Origin: Ceratopteris richardii
Taxonomy: Eukaryota; Streptophyta; Polypodiopsida; Polypodiales; Pteridaceae
Direction of reading: 5' to 3'
Assembly (NCBI GenBank): GCA_020310875.1
Contig: CM035407.1
Span: 216,421,146-216,485,145, forward strand
DNA: 64,000 bases
Position numbers and translations under genes: made by a program. Shown here piece after piece: positions 54,839 to 64,000 of the stretch; the first letter of the stretch is position 1, and every line of letters begins with the position of its first letter. The notes below the pieces were generated by a model. The model was not told the DNA's origin. It saw only the letters and a list, made by a program, of their open reading frames with translations, and ran no database searches.

Positions 54839-55990
54839 GTCCAAGGGAAAGTGCATACACACAATGATATTTTGCCCAACCCTTCTGTTAGTAGGTTACT
54901 TTTGGTCCTTGGGAGTCCACAATTGCACGCCAATGTAACCTTGGAGAAGATGGAAACATATGTGCACAACTAAGTGTCCAACCCCAATGATTCCTTCTAA
55001 CAACCTCCCTCTCTCTCTCTCTCACTCCTACATATACATGCACCCTCATGCACTTGCATACATCACCACCCTCTTACACACCTGTACACGCACATACTCA
55101 TTCTCCTCTCTTTACTCTCCGATTGTTCTTACTCTTCCCAAGGGCACACACACATGTGCATTTGGATACCCTCATTCTCCCATTCACACACATGCCCTCT
55201 TATACACACACTCGCACACTCACTCACCTAGAGATACTCAGACGCATACTCTTAGCTCATGCATTCCCAAGTTCCGGTCACCTGCTTGCTCTCACTCTTT
55301 CACACACCTCCTTTAACCCTCCTTTCTTTCACCCTTCTCTCTCTTACCTCCTACACACTCACTCACTCGCGCCCACACACCTATGTACTCACATTCACAC
55401 ACACTCCCTCTCCAACATTATATCCATCCTAACTTAATCCTAAATCGGAAACATCGATATGTTGGACTCCAAACTTGTAAGGAGTTTTCATATACGCATG
55501 GTGCTCAAGATGTATTGAACGGCACGAATGATTCCTATGCTAAAGTACGCATACGAAGAATTTGTGACGCATATACTCGTGCCCTAAACATGTGGAATTC
55601 ACTTCATTCTCAATAGATCTTACAAAGGGAAGGCAATGATAAAGTCAAAGCTACATGATTAGACATGAACAGTCTTCAAGGTGATTCGTTCATGGTAGAC
55701 TAAAGTCTCCATTTAATAAATGTAATCCATGTTTGGTTTTTGGCAGATAAAATGTCAACTTCTATTTTATACTACAATAATTGCACGTGCATGGAAGATA
55801 ACAAAAGCCCTATCGTTATCTGTAGGCCTCGAAACATTGTGCCAAACCATTGAATTTCAATTCCCGTGGGACATGTGATGCAAACATCAGGTTTCTAGCT
55901 GTGGAATACATACAAAATTTTGAATAGCCTAAACATTGTCTAAGCTTTCTTCATTGATTGAACTGAGAACAAATGCACCATATACCCCTT
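54839..55990. other. Unassigned; C/A-rich simple-sequence stretch
   Basis: From about 55003 to 55420 the plus strand is rich in C, A and T with CACACA and CTCTCT runs. The His/Ser/Thr-rich frames there follow from composition. No gene is recognised. Confidence 0.5.
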
Positions 55991-55993
55991 TAC

Positions 55994-56097
55994 CTCAGGA
56001 AACAGCCCCTTTGAATCCTTCATGTCTGTCCAAATCCTTCCAATATCCCCATCATTTACATGACTATTGAACACAATGCTCGAAAGCTCATTATGGT
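55994..56097 (-). CDS. Candidate host exon of unknown gene
   Basis: A 104-nt minus-strand segment between a strong acceptor (TCGTTCTAACAG) and donor (CCTGAG/GTAAAG). Only one frame is open across it, giving HNELSSIVFNSHVNDGDIGR followed by IWTDMKDSKGLFPE. The pattern GDIGRIWTDMK..KGLFPE faintly recalls a pentatricopeptide repeat, but one unit is not enough to call the family. Neighbouring exons could not be fixed. Confidence 0.35.
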
Positions 56098-57182
56098 CTG
56101 TTAGAACGAGTTCACATCGCAATCAGAATACAATCAATTTCATTTATCAAACACATGAGTGTTGATACATTCGCATGTTTTCATCGAAATACATCGTGAG
56201 AACAAAACAAGTACAGATGTCAAGTGGATTTTAACAACCACCCTTTCCTATTCTCAATGCGTACAAACCCAATTCACACCTTCCATATTGCAAGCGATCT
56301 CATGCTCTCACATACAACATAATTGGACTACCTTGTGCATCGTATTAAATGGAGCAGTGGTCTGAAAATTCAGCATGCATCTTAACGCATTATGCAGACA
56401 GGTGTGCACAACAGAAAGGAGATCCACTTGCGCAGAACCGAATATACACAATTATATGAAAATATATAGATAAACTCGCCGCTACACTCTTCCCAAATCC
56501 CCTGCATGATAGAATAGATGCTTTGCCAAAAACGTGAGAGCCTCAGCTGATGTCAAAACAGTATGCTATTCTCAAGAAAACAGAAGATGAAACAAGACTA
56601 ATAGAGGAGCATTTTCAAAATTGAAAAATTATATACCGAGAGTGTATGTCGCCCTCAATGAACAGATCTTTGTATTGAACCTTTAAATTGTTGATCAGAT
56701 ATTCAATACAACCTGCTTATGTGCTTTTCCCTATCCATTCATGTGCTACGTCAGACGTGTTGCACCAATCCCTTCTCATCACGCATATTGGACATGGGTC
56801 CATCCCCTCCAACAACCATGTAAACCAGCATAATCAAGAAAATGCTTCCTTTCCCTCCTCTTTCCTGTAAAGTTTGCGCACCGATTTCCTTATTGTTTTC
56901 CCTTCAAGTGCATCCTTCCGGCTCTAAGGGATCAAAGAGGTGAGAGAACCCTTTTTTCTTGCCTTCTACCTTCCCTTGTCAACTCCCTCGAACGCCCTTG
57001 TAGGTGATGAGAACAATTACTGTTGAGTTTACACACCAACTCTTGAGCTTCTTCCCTATTCTGGTAACTCGTAGTAGCCGAAAAAAATTCACCCAGCCCT
57101 GCTGCTCCCCGATAGTCAACACTTCTGACTCTTTTGCTTAGGACAAGGATGTGAACATGTCTCCAGCTGACTGCCGTCTCCC

Positions 57183-57184
<2 letters not shown>

Positions 57185-57231
<47 letters not shown>
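57185..57231. repeat. (GA)n microsatellite
   Basis: About 23 GA units. Confidence 0.95.
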
Positions 57232-57234
<3 letters not shown>

Positions 57235-57678
57235 CAATGCCCTTGCCAGCCGCCCTTTCTAACTCCCCTCCACCTCAAGCGTAGCTGAAAGCCTCTTGAT
57301 GCCCCCTTGTCACCTGCACATAAAACACGAAGAACAGAAAAGAACAAGGAACCCTGAAGAAGAACAGAACAACCCCGAGAGAGACAGAACTGTGTGCCTT
57401 TTTTCTTCTTATCGAAAATTTTTCTCCTTCACGACCTCCCCCCCCCAACCGGCTGGGCTGTCTCCCCAAAATCGAGAGCTGCATTGAACTTCTCTCTGCC
57501 ATATCTTCTGGAGGGATCTCCCTCGTGCGAAAATAATGGCCATAACCCCCTTTTGTATCGTCGTTCAGCTCCCAGAGGTCATTTCTCCATACCTTCTTCA
57601 TTATTCTGACATGTCAGGGGCATTCCCCTCCCCGTCATGGTACTCCCCTGCAGAGGGTGGGCAAACACTGCCCAACCC

Positions 57679-57692
57679 CCCCCCCCCCCCCA
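57679..57692. repeat. C homopolymer
   Basis: A run of about 14 C within a CCC-rich stretch. Confidence 0.9.
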
Positions 57693-58824
57693 ACCCTGAT
57701 ACTCTACATGGCCGCTTCAAAACAAGAGAAGAGATGATAAAAAAAAAAAAGACAAACCGAAGCACCTTCTTGTTAGCATTACCAACCCCAAAAGGTGATC
57801 TACAAAGGATTCAAAAGGTAGATGCTTGGAGGCTCATTTGATTGTCGTTCAACTCCATTGACAACCATCTTTCCGTGCAAAACACCTGCAATCAAACATT
57901 TGCTCTACAAAATGGAGACCAAAAAACAACCGTTTTTAAAGTTAACATACTCTCCCCTTTTGTTCGCAAAGTCATCCTCGACGAACCAACATGTGCCTGC
58001 ACTCAATCCAAGGGTTAGTTCTCCTCAAAAACATCTAACTGGCTTATCATCTATGACATGCTTTCACATTCATATGCAGCTCACTTCCTATTTACTCACT
58101 CACCTCTTCTACTCTCTCCCACGTCCAAGCACCTACCATTATGCACCCACATATCCACATCATGAATTACACATTCTCACACATACACACTCTCACTCAT
58201 GCTCACTCGTCTCTTCATGCATTTCAAGGAAGACACATGCCAACCACATTCGTTTCCATGTCCTCATGCAATCATCTTTTACTCCTTCTCTATCTCACAT
58301 TTCCTCTTCATCCTACCACATGCAAGTCTATGCAAACACACACATGAACCATGTCACATACCATGTTCACGCCCATATCCATATTCTTATGCTCTTTTCA
58401 CCTACCCATTTTCAAACATAAAATCATCAAACGCTGTTTACATTCGTTGACTTGATCACTTCATACCTTACTTACCATCCATGGCACTCTTTCCTCTAGC
58501 CCTTCACATGTGTTCCTGCACTATCCATCACAACAAAATCCAACCATCACAAAAAAGACTTACCATGTATAATCATACCGGACGAAATCCCTCTTTCCCC
58601 TTGCACCTGTTAACTCACACATCTCAACAAAAATGTAAGTACCAAACAAATATATCAAAACCAAAATCATCATGTATAATCCGCATGCATATAGGCATCC
58701 TTCCTAACTAATCATACGCACACGAGACGAAATCCGACACAAAACCGAACGCGCGCAGTCAAAAAGAGACCATCTCCAAAAAAAAATAGGACGTGACCCA
58801 AGTAAAAGAATTAGAGTGGTATAC

Positions 58825-58960
58825 CTCATCGCCATCTTCAAAAAGATCCTCTTGACAAGAATCGAATAGCCAAATACAGTGAGCAGGCAGCAAGCAAGTC
58901 AAATACACATGTGAATACCGGTCCTCGTCGGCGTCGACGTTAGGGAGATCGATGTATCAA
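58825..58960 (-). other. Possible first exon with start codon
   Basis: On the minus strand, GAAGATGGCGATGAG/GTATAC offers an ATG in a good plant context (58835) 11 nt before a consensus donor, as in genes whose 5' UTR and first codons share one exon. The same piece also holds an open frame without a Met (DADEDRYSHVYLTCLL). It may belong to the same minus-strand gene as 55994-56097, but this is unproven. Confidence 0.25.
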
Positions 58961-59119
58961 CAATCACAAAAAGATCGCAACAACATATACACGCATGGCA
59001 CACCCATCCGGACGATCATCGTCCTCCTCCTTTCTATCTCTCCCCCTCAGGGATGGGAACAAAAAGTCTTTCTTTTCTATTTCTGATTTATATATAATTA
59101 CACACTAGTTGGCCTATGC

Positions 59120-59460
59120 AGCAACTGGATGTGACTCGTGGCCCTAACTGTCCGGCTAGGTTCGTTCCACCCATTTACCGGCGCAACATAGCGTGCAACA
59201 ACATAGATACACGATGTATGAACACACACGGAAGGGCTTGCCCATAGCGAAGCCAAGTGCGGCTTGTGGTCTCGTCCGCCCGACCGAGATGACTCCACTT
59301 ACCTGTCGACCCACTATGGCACGAAGCACCAAAACGCACACAGACTCCAGCATCTATGGCGAAACTAGCGTCGTTTCGCAGTCCTGACCACCCGGCCAGG
59401 TGGACTCTGCTTGCCTACTAGCCCGGCATAGCGTGCTGGCGCACATATAGACACGATGAT
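59120..59460. repeat. Diverged minisatellite of about 115-120 bp, three units
   Basis: Three related blocks, each with a CCG-CC-GGT/GA-G-ACTCC stretch and later a ATAGCGTGC or ATGGCACG word, start near 59137, 59264 and 59377. The first and third end in ATAGA-ACACGATG. Similarity is imperfect. Confidence 0.5.
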
Positions 59461-59492
59461 TTTGCTTTTTGTTTTTGTTTTGTATTTCTCTC

Positions 59493-59540
59493 TTTTTTCT
59501 TTCCTTTTCTTTTCTTTTCTTTTCTTTTCCTTTTTTTTTC
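59493..59540. repeat. (CTTTT)n simple repeat
   Basis: A pyrimidine-rich pentamer run. Confidence 0.9.
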
Positions 59541-59833
59541 CCCTCCAAAGAACCCTGAGAGTTAGGGAGAGGCAGAAAGGAGCGCTCCCCCACGTGTCCC
59601 ACATGGCAAGCATACCAAAAACACAACAAAATAGACTCCTGATAGATTGATCTCCCTATTGTCTTCGCTTCCTCAGACACGATACCCAAATGGCATACCC
59701 GACTGCCTACAACCTAACTAACTGACACTTAGCTGTTCATCCCCTCGCGAGGCCTCCTTCTAATGACTATGCTGTAAGACCGACTCGAGACTCTCTTACC
59801 TAGCCACATCTACCTCTCGAAAATCAATACTCT

Positions 59834-61680
59834 CTAGGAAGGCGAATCCGGCTCCGCCTCAGGAGCCTCGTCATCGCTACCTATGACTAGTTGATCCGCC
59901 CATGCCCAATAGATATCATTTACCTCGTTAGGCAATTCCCTCGTGTTGTCGTAGTAGAAGTACCGGTCCTCAGCATATCCAGCCCAACCAAGTAAATACA
60001 CTTCGAATTGAGGAAACGGGAAGTCAATGTCCAGACCTTGATTCCAAAACCGTACAAGCCAATGTGCCTCCTCTACATCGTAGTCTGTCCGCAAGGTTTA
60101 GACCGATATCTCCATGCTTTCTAACGCTTGATCTAAAAAATATACTACAAGGTAGAACAGAGCGCTCTGGTATACCTGATCAACCATCGATTGCCTAGTC
60201 CTCAACAATCCAGCGTAGTGACACAGTTGGTCTAAAAAATTCTGCGATCCCTGAAAACAAAAGGTAAGTTGTTTGCTAAAATAGATGAAGCCTCTCTCTT
60301 TTTGTTCTTGTATCCACTTGTACATCACTCGTAAGAAGACCCATATCATGCAAAAAATTGCCATCACCCAACGGCTCACTCGAAGCCCTCTCCGTACGTA
60401 GTCACATGTCGGCCCTTGTATGCTCTGCTCGCTATCCTGGCACCTGTCCCCATCAACCCTCGTTTGAATAACTATGGCATGTTCAACACGAGTCAATCCT
60501 GACTCCTTTAGGCCATCACCATTCTTGCTCGTATTCTATGTACGAAGCAGTTTCTTCACCGTGTCCTTTTCTGGCTCTTTGCCCGATGCATGACTTTGCT
60601 CAAGTCCTTCATGTCTAGAATTCCTGTTTTTGCAACCACCCTAGTTCTCCTTATCCCTGCATTTCCGGAGGTTTTCCTTTTGATCAACTACTTCCTTACT
60701 AGGACGATCGTGATCCACACACCATTTTTCTCGCCTGGATTTACTTTTGCCAGTGTCGACGTGTGTTGTGTAGCACTCAACCTCGCCTATACCTGCCAAC
60801 CATCCTAGCAGTTCCTTGTCCAAGTCGTCCTTGTAGGCTAGTGGGACCTTATACTCACCCATCTTGGGTTGACCTCGCCTTGTTGCTTCTAAGTTAAATC
60901 CATCTTGCAAAAGGCTTTTGTAATTTTCTACCTTCAGAGAAAGTTTTTCACGTACTTTTTCATGCACATCGTTTTCAGCCACCTTCTTTTCCAGCTCTTT
61001 GATCGGAACCGTTTTCTTAGCATCTTCCTTAGGGGTCACTTGCATTTGTATTCGGTCGATTTTGGGCCCAATAGTGATAAACCCTGTCCTCCAGTCATGT
61101 ACATAATCAGCCTACATCAGCCATGGTCGCCCCAATAGTATATAAAATGTAGTTTCGGTGGATCTTGGTCTCACAACCAAGTAGTCAACAGAGAATTTGA
61201 TCCCACCAACAATGGTTTGCACATTTTGTATTAGTCCTGTAGGCTTTACCTGCGTCTGGTCAGCCATTCGGAGAGACATTGGGGTATTTTCCAGTTGTGT
61301 CAATCCCAACGCTTTCATCATGTATTCTATCATTAGGTTCACTGCTGCTCCGCTATCCAATTGCACACTTGGAACCGCATATCCATTGATCTCTACTGTG
61401 ACTGCAGGGGCATTTGAGTCCACTTGAGTCGTAATACTTTGGATCGTCCCTAAGACCACCTCGTCCACTTTTTCCTTTCTTCTCGCTTTCCTTGGTTTCT
61501 TGATAAACTCATTGTAGAACTGCTTTCTGCAGGTTGGCGAACACCTTAGTAATGTGGCCAAATCCAAAGTGACTTCGGTCTCGGCAAGCCTTTGTACAAT
61601 GTCCATTCCCGCTTCTGCTTGCTTCTTTTTTGGCAACTTCTCTTGGACTTTAAGCCTTTTTGGAAATGGTGGAACACCCG
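59834..61680 (-). mobile_element. Gypsy-2: Ty3/gypsy gag-protease fragment
   Basis: A fossil on the minus strand. The frame near 61670-61112 has a Lys-rich gag tail (PPFPKRLKVQEK) and an aspartic protease with the active-site block LDSGAAVNLM and the later LLGRPWLM, typical of plant gypsy elements of the Athila/Tat type. Downstream frames (61045-60641, 60496-60098, 60094-59834) continue in the same direction without RT or integrase motifs. The last two are unrecognised, one ending in an acidic tail EAPEAEPDSPS. The fragment ends abruptly at 61680, where the LTR of Gypsy-3 begins. It is broken several times. Confidence 0.7.
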
Positions 61681-62292
61681 TGTTGAAGCTGAAGGTCAAG
61701 GACAAAGCACATGTGCACATCAAAGAGGTGGACACACAAGTAGAAGGAACAAGTAAGGAGCTCCAAGAAGTGTATGTCAAATTTTCAAAAGAATCCCCTA
61801 CAACAATAGTGATTTTCATCACTAAAAACCATTGTAAATACCATTTTCTATTTTTCTAACTCCATTTTGTTCAAGCCAAGGAGTCCTTGAGCTTGAGGAG
61901 TATTAGAAGTATCATCCTACCAATTTTCATAATTTCTAGACTTCGTTTGAGCCCTCAAATAAGCCTTGGAACCTAATTTTTAACTAGGCCGGACACTAAG
62001 TCTGGACAGGGCCAAAACTAGTCAAAAAACTATAAAAAGAGCTAGAGAGCTCATTTTTGGGGTTAGCTTCTTAGAGAATAGAGCTTTTGTAAGAGAACTC
62101 TTTTGCAATCGAAGCTTTCCATTGTTCCTGTCTTCGATCTTACCTTGTGCGCGTGTGCGTGTATGTGTGTGCATGTTTGTGTGCTTTCACTCACTCACTT
62201 GTGCCTTCACTTGCTCGTGGTCTTCATACCGGTCCTCACATCTCCGTGGATTGACAAGTAAAGGAGGTGGTGCTTATGCTTGAGCTACACCA
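61681..62292 (+). repeat. 5' LTR of Gypsy-3
   Basis: It begins TGTTGAAGCTGAAGG and ends GCTACACCA. A TATA box (CTATAAAAAG) lies at about 62030-62039, roughly 260 bp before the LTR end, fitting a promoter in U3. A GT-rich run (GTGTGCGTGTATGTGTGTGC) follows in the presumed R/U5 part. Confidence 0.8.
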
Positions 62293-62297
62293 AATTT

Positions 62298-62315
62298 TGG
62301 TGCTGTTGCCGGGGA
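62298..62315 (+). other. Gypsy-3 primer binding site
   Basis: TGGTGCTGTTGCCGGGGA, five bases after the LTR. The Athila/Tat consensus site, attributed to tRNA-Asp, is TGGCGCCGTTGCCGGGGA, so 16 of 18 bases match. Confidence 0.85.
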
Positions 62316-62594
62316 GAGAGCTTCGAGGACGAGCGTTGTGATGGTAAGATTGTAGATTTGCGACGTTGGAAGGTAAAAAAACTGTCAGTTTTGTTCATTT
62401 TCTGATTTTTCTTCTTCATAGAAATTTCTTGTTTTTTTTAGTGCATTTTCACCATTTTCATACCATTTTTCATGCATTATTGTGTGAGGAGGAGTTAGGA
62501 AGTGCAAGAGAGTGCAAGCGTTGTGTTTTTTCATGATTTTCTACACATACGGAGCTCGCCATTGCTCGGCGCTCAGAAATTCAAAGTTCCCGCC

Positions 62595-63615
62595 AAAAAA
62601 CACGATTCTGTGAAAATTCAAAATTTTTTTTTTTTGAAAATCGTGATTCTCTGTTTCCCGCCTAAAAGCCTTTTGAAAAGAACACGATTCTGTGGTCATT
62701 CTCAGAAGCGCAATTCTGTGGTTGTGCTCAAAATCGTGATTCTCACAAATCACGATTTTCAGCAAAAAAAACACGATTCTGAGAAAACATGATTCTGTGT
62801 TTGTGCTCAAAATCGTGATCCTCTAAATTTTTGGAAACCACGATTCTCTGAGACAAAATCGCGATTTTCAAAACACGATTCTGTGAAAACACGATTCTGA
62901 GAAAACACGATTCTGTGGTTGTGCTCAAAATCACGATTCTCTAAATTTTTGGAAACCACGATTCTCTGAGACAAAATCGCGATTCTCTAGAACACGATTC
63001 TCTAAGACACGATTCTCTAAAACACGATTTCAAAATCACGATTCTCTAAATTTTTGGAAACCACGATTCTCTGAGACAAAATCGCGATTCTCTAGAACAC
63101 GATTCTCTAAGACACGATTCTCTAAAACACGATTTTCAAAAACATGATTCTCTATTGGCAATCGTGATTTTGATGTCAAAAACACGATTCTAAGAAAACA
63201 CGATTCTGAGAAAACACGATTCTATGGTTGTGCTCAAAATCGCGATTCTCTAAATTTTTAGAAACCACGATTGTCTGAGACAAAATCGCGATTTTCAAAA
63301 CACGATTTTGTGAAAACACAATTCTAAGCTCAAAATCACGATTCTCAAAAACACGATTCTCTGCTCAAAATTGCGATTCTCAACAACACGATTCTCTACT
63401 CAAAATCGCAATTCTCACAAATCACGATTTTTGGCAAAAGCACGATTTTGTGAAAACACGATTCTATGAAAACACGATTCTCGGCTGGCAATCGCGATTC
63501 TCAAAAACGCGATTCTCTGATTTCACAGCATCGTGATTCTCTGATTTCACAAAATCGCGATTCTCTTGATTTCACAAAATCGCAATTCTCTTGATTTCAC
63601 AAAATCGCGATTTTT
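62595..63615 (+). repeat. Degenerate CACGATTCT repeat array
   Basis: About 1 kb packed with copies of (A)ACACGATTCT(CT), mixed with the related words AAATCGCGATT and AAATCACGATTCTC. Some higher-order copies exist: the block AAATTTTTGGAAACCACGAT recurs at about 62826, 62943 and 63050. AATCGCGATT is self-complementary. The array lies in the Gypsy-3 leader. Confidence 0.9.
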
Positions 63616-64000
63616 TCCAAAAGGTCCTGTTTGCCTGTTTTGACCCCCAGGAGCCTGATTTGACATAACTTTTTCATCCAAAGTCCATTTTTTGAGCTTT
63701 ATAGCTCATTGGAAAGCTCGTTTCCAATCCTACATGGCCTCAACTGTTTTTTATAAGAAGAATGCGTTGATTTTCAGATAGGATATTTTGAAGTTGACCC
63801 TCAGGTGGGACCAAGAACCCAAGGGGACTCCAAAGGATTTGTGAACCATACCAAGGGGAAATTTTGGACTCTTAGCCAAAGCTTATGAACCTGAGATCTG
63901 GTAGACACCTAGACAAGGATAGACAAAGCATTATATCTTCTTAGTCCAATGTCAACCATACAACTAAGTCTTGGGCACAACAACTAAGTGGTTGTCCTTA
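63616..64000 (+). other. Gypsy-3 leader continuation
   Basis: Non-coding; no gag frame recognised before the window ends. Confidence 0.4.

Larger units (their letters stand above)
56098..58820. other. Unassigned, possibly intronic
   Basis: No recognisable protein. The frames at 57275-57601 and 56932-57237 (minus) run through a GA repeat and are not convincing. A minus-strand stretch near 56642-56700 (VQYKDLFIEGDIHS before CG/GTATAT) could be another exon but lacks a good acceptor. Confidence 0.35.
61681..64000 (+). mobile_element. Gypsy-3: 5' part of a Tat/Athila-like gypsy element
   Basis: A fossil or recent element on the plus strand, running off the window. It starts with a 612-bp LTR (61681-62292), followed by a primer binding site and a long non-coding leader. 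The leader contains a degenerate CACGATTCT repeat. gag is not reached. Long leaders are usual in Tat/Athila elements. The opposite orientation and abrupt border with Gypsy-2 indicate insertion into it. Wholeness cannot be judged. Confidence 0.8.

Noticed and set aside
56642-56725. Possible exon ending VQYKDLFIEGDIHS before GTATAT
   Set aside because: The donor is acceptable, but the upstream acceptor region is purine-rich and the frame could not be linked to a neighbour.
57275-57601. 108-residue minus frame starting MKKVWRNDLWELND
   Set aside because: No domain, low-complexity tail, and no splice-site support.
62595-63615. Regular short repeats considered as a CRISPR array
   Set aside because: Units are 10-12 bases, degenerate and without unique spacers, in a plant retroelement leader.

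Overview
The window reads as nuclear DNA of a land plant with a large, repeat-filled genome. There are no bacterial-style gene clusters. Most of the sequence is plant Ty1/copia and Ty3/gypsy LTR elements, hAT DNA transposons, LINE pieces, microsatellites and minisatellites. The best host gene is a five-exon minus-strand gene for a MORN-repeat protein resembling radial spoke head 10 homolog B (RSPH10B), an axonemal protein. Such a gene points to a plant with flagellated sperm. With a 24.7-kb intron, a fern fits well, and a cycad, Ginkgo, lycophyte or bryophyte is possible. That lineage call is inference.

Layout. 1-3489: intergenic DNA with one small MITE-like element. 3490-12799: an old Ty1/copia element (Copia-1, minus) with both LTRs, split by a well-delimited hAT transposon (hAT-1, 5231-9103, 12-bp terminal inverted repeats, 8-bp target duplication) that carries a 0.5-kb palindrome. 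12800-13897: flank downstream of the host gene, with a possible tRNA-derived SINE.

13898-43557: the RSPH10B-like gene. Coding exons lie at 43557-43171, 18453-18352, 18268-17997, 17818-17683 and 14044-13898. Four of its ten MORN repeats are completed exactly across the four splice junctions, which ties the distant exons together. Intron 4 (3.6 kb) holds a 5S-rRNA-like sequence and short tandem duplications. Intron 1 (24.7 kb) holds three LINE 3' tails, a copia gag scrap, a LINE endonuclease/RT scrap, and a second hAT (hAT-2) whose 5' end is tandemly repeated four times. One of those repeats is split by a younger copia element (Copia-2, 25668-31741). The intron also has a degenerate third hAT and a non-autonomous LTR element (39.6-41.9 kb).

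43558-44743: a GA tract touching the start codon, two minisatellites (one with hairpin units), then very AT-rich DNA. 44744-54838: Copia-3 (minus), interrupted by a chromodomain-bearing Ty3/gypsy element (47617-53480) with a 5-bp target duplication. 54839-59830: mostly unassigned, with one candidate host exon, a possible first exon and several simple repeats. 59834-61680: a gypsy gag-protease fragment (minus), cut by the 5' LTR of a plus-strand Tat/Athila-like gypsy element (61681 to the window edge). That element's leader contains about 1 kb of a degenerate CACGATTCT repeat.

No operon-like cooperation is visible. The common theme is nested insertion around and inside one ciliary gene. All LTR elements are treated as fossils.
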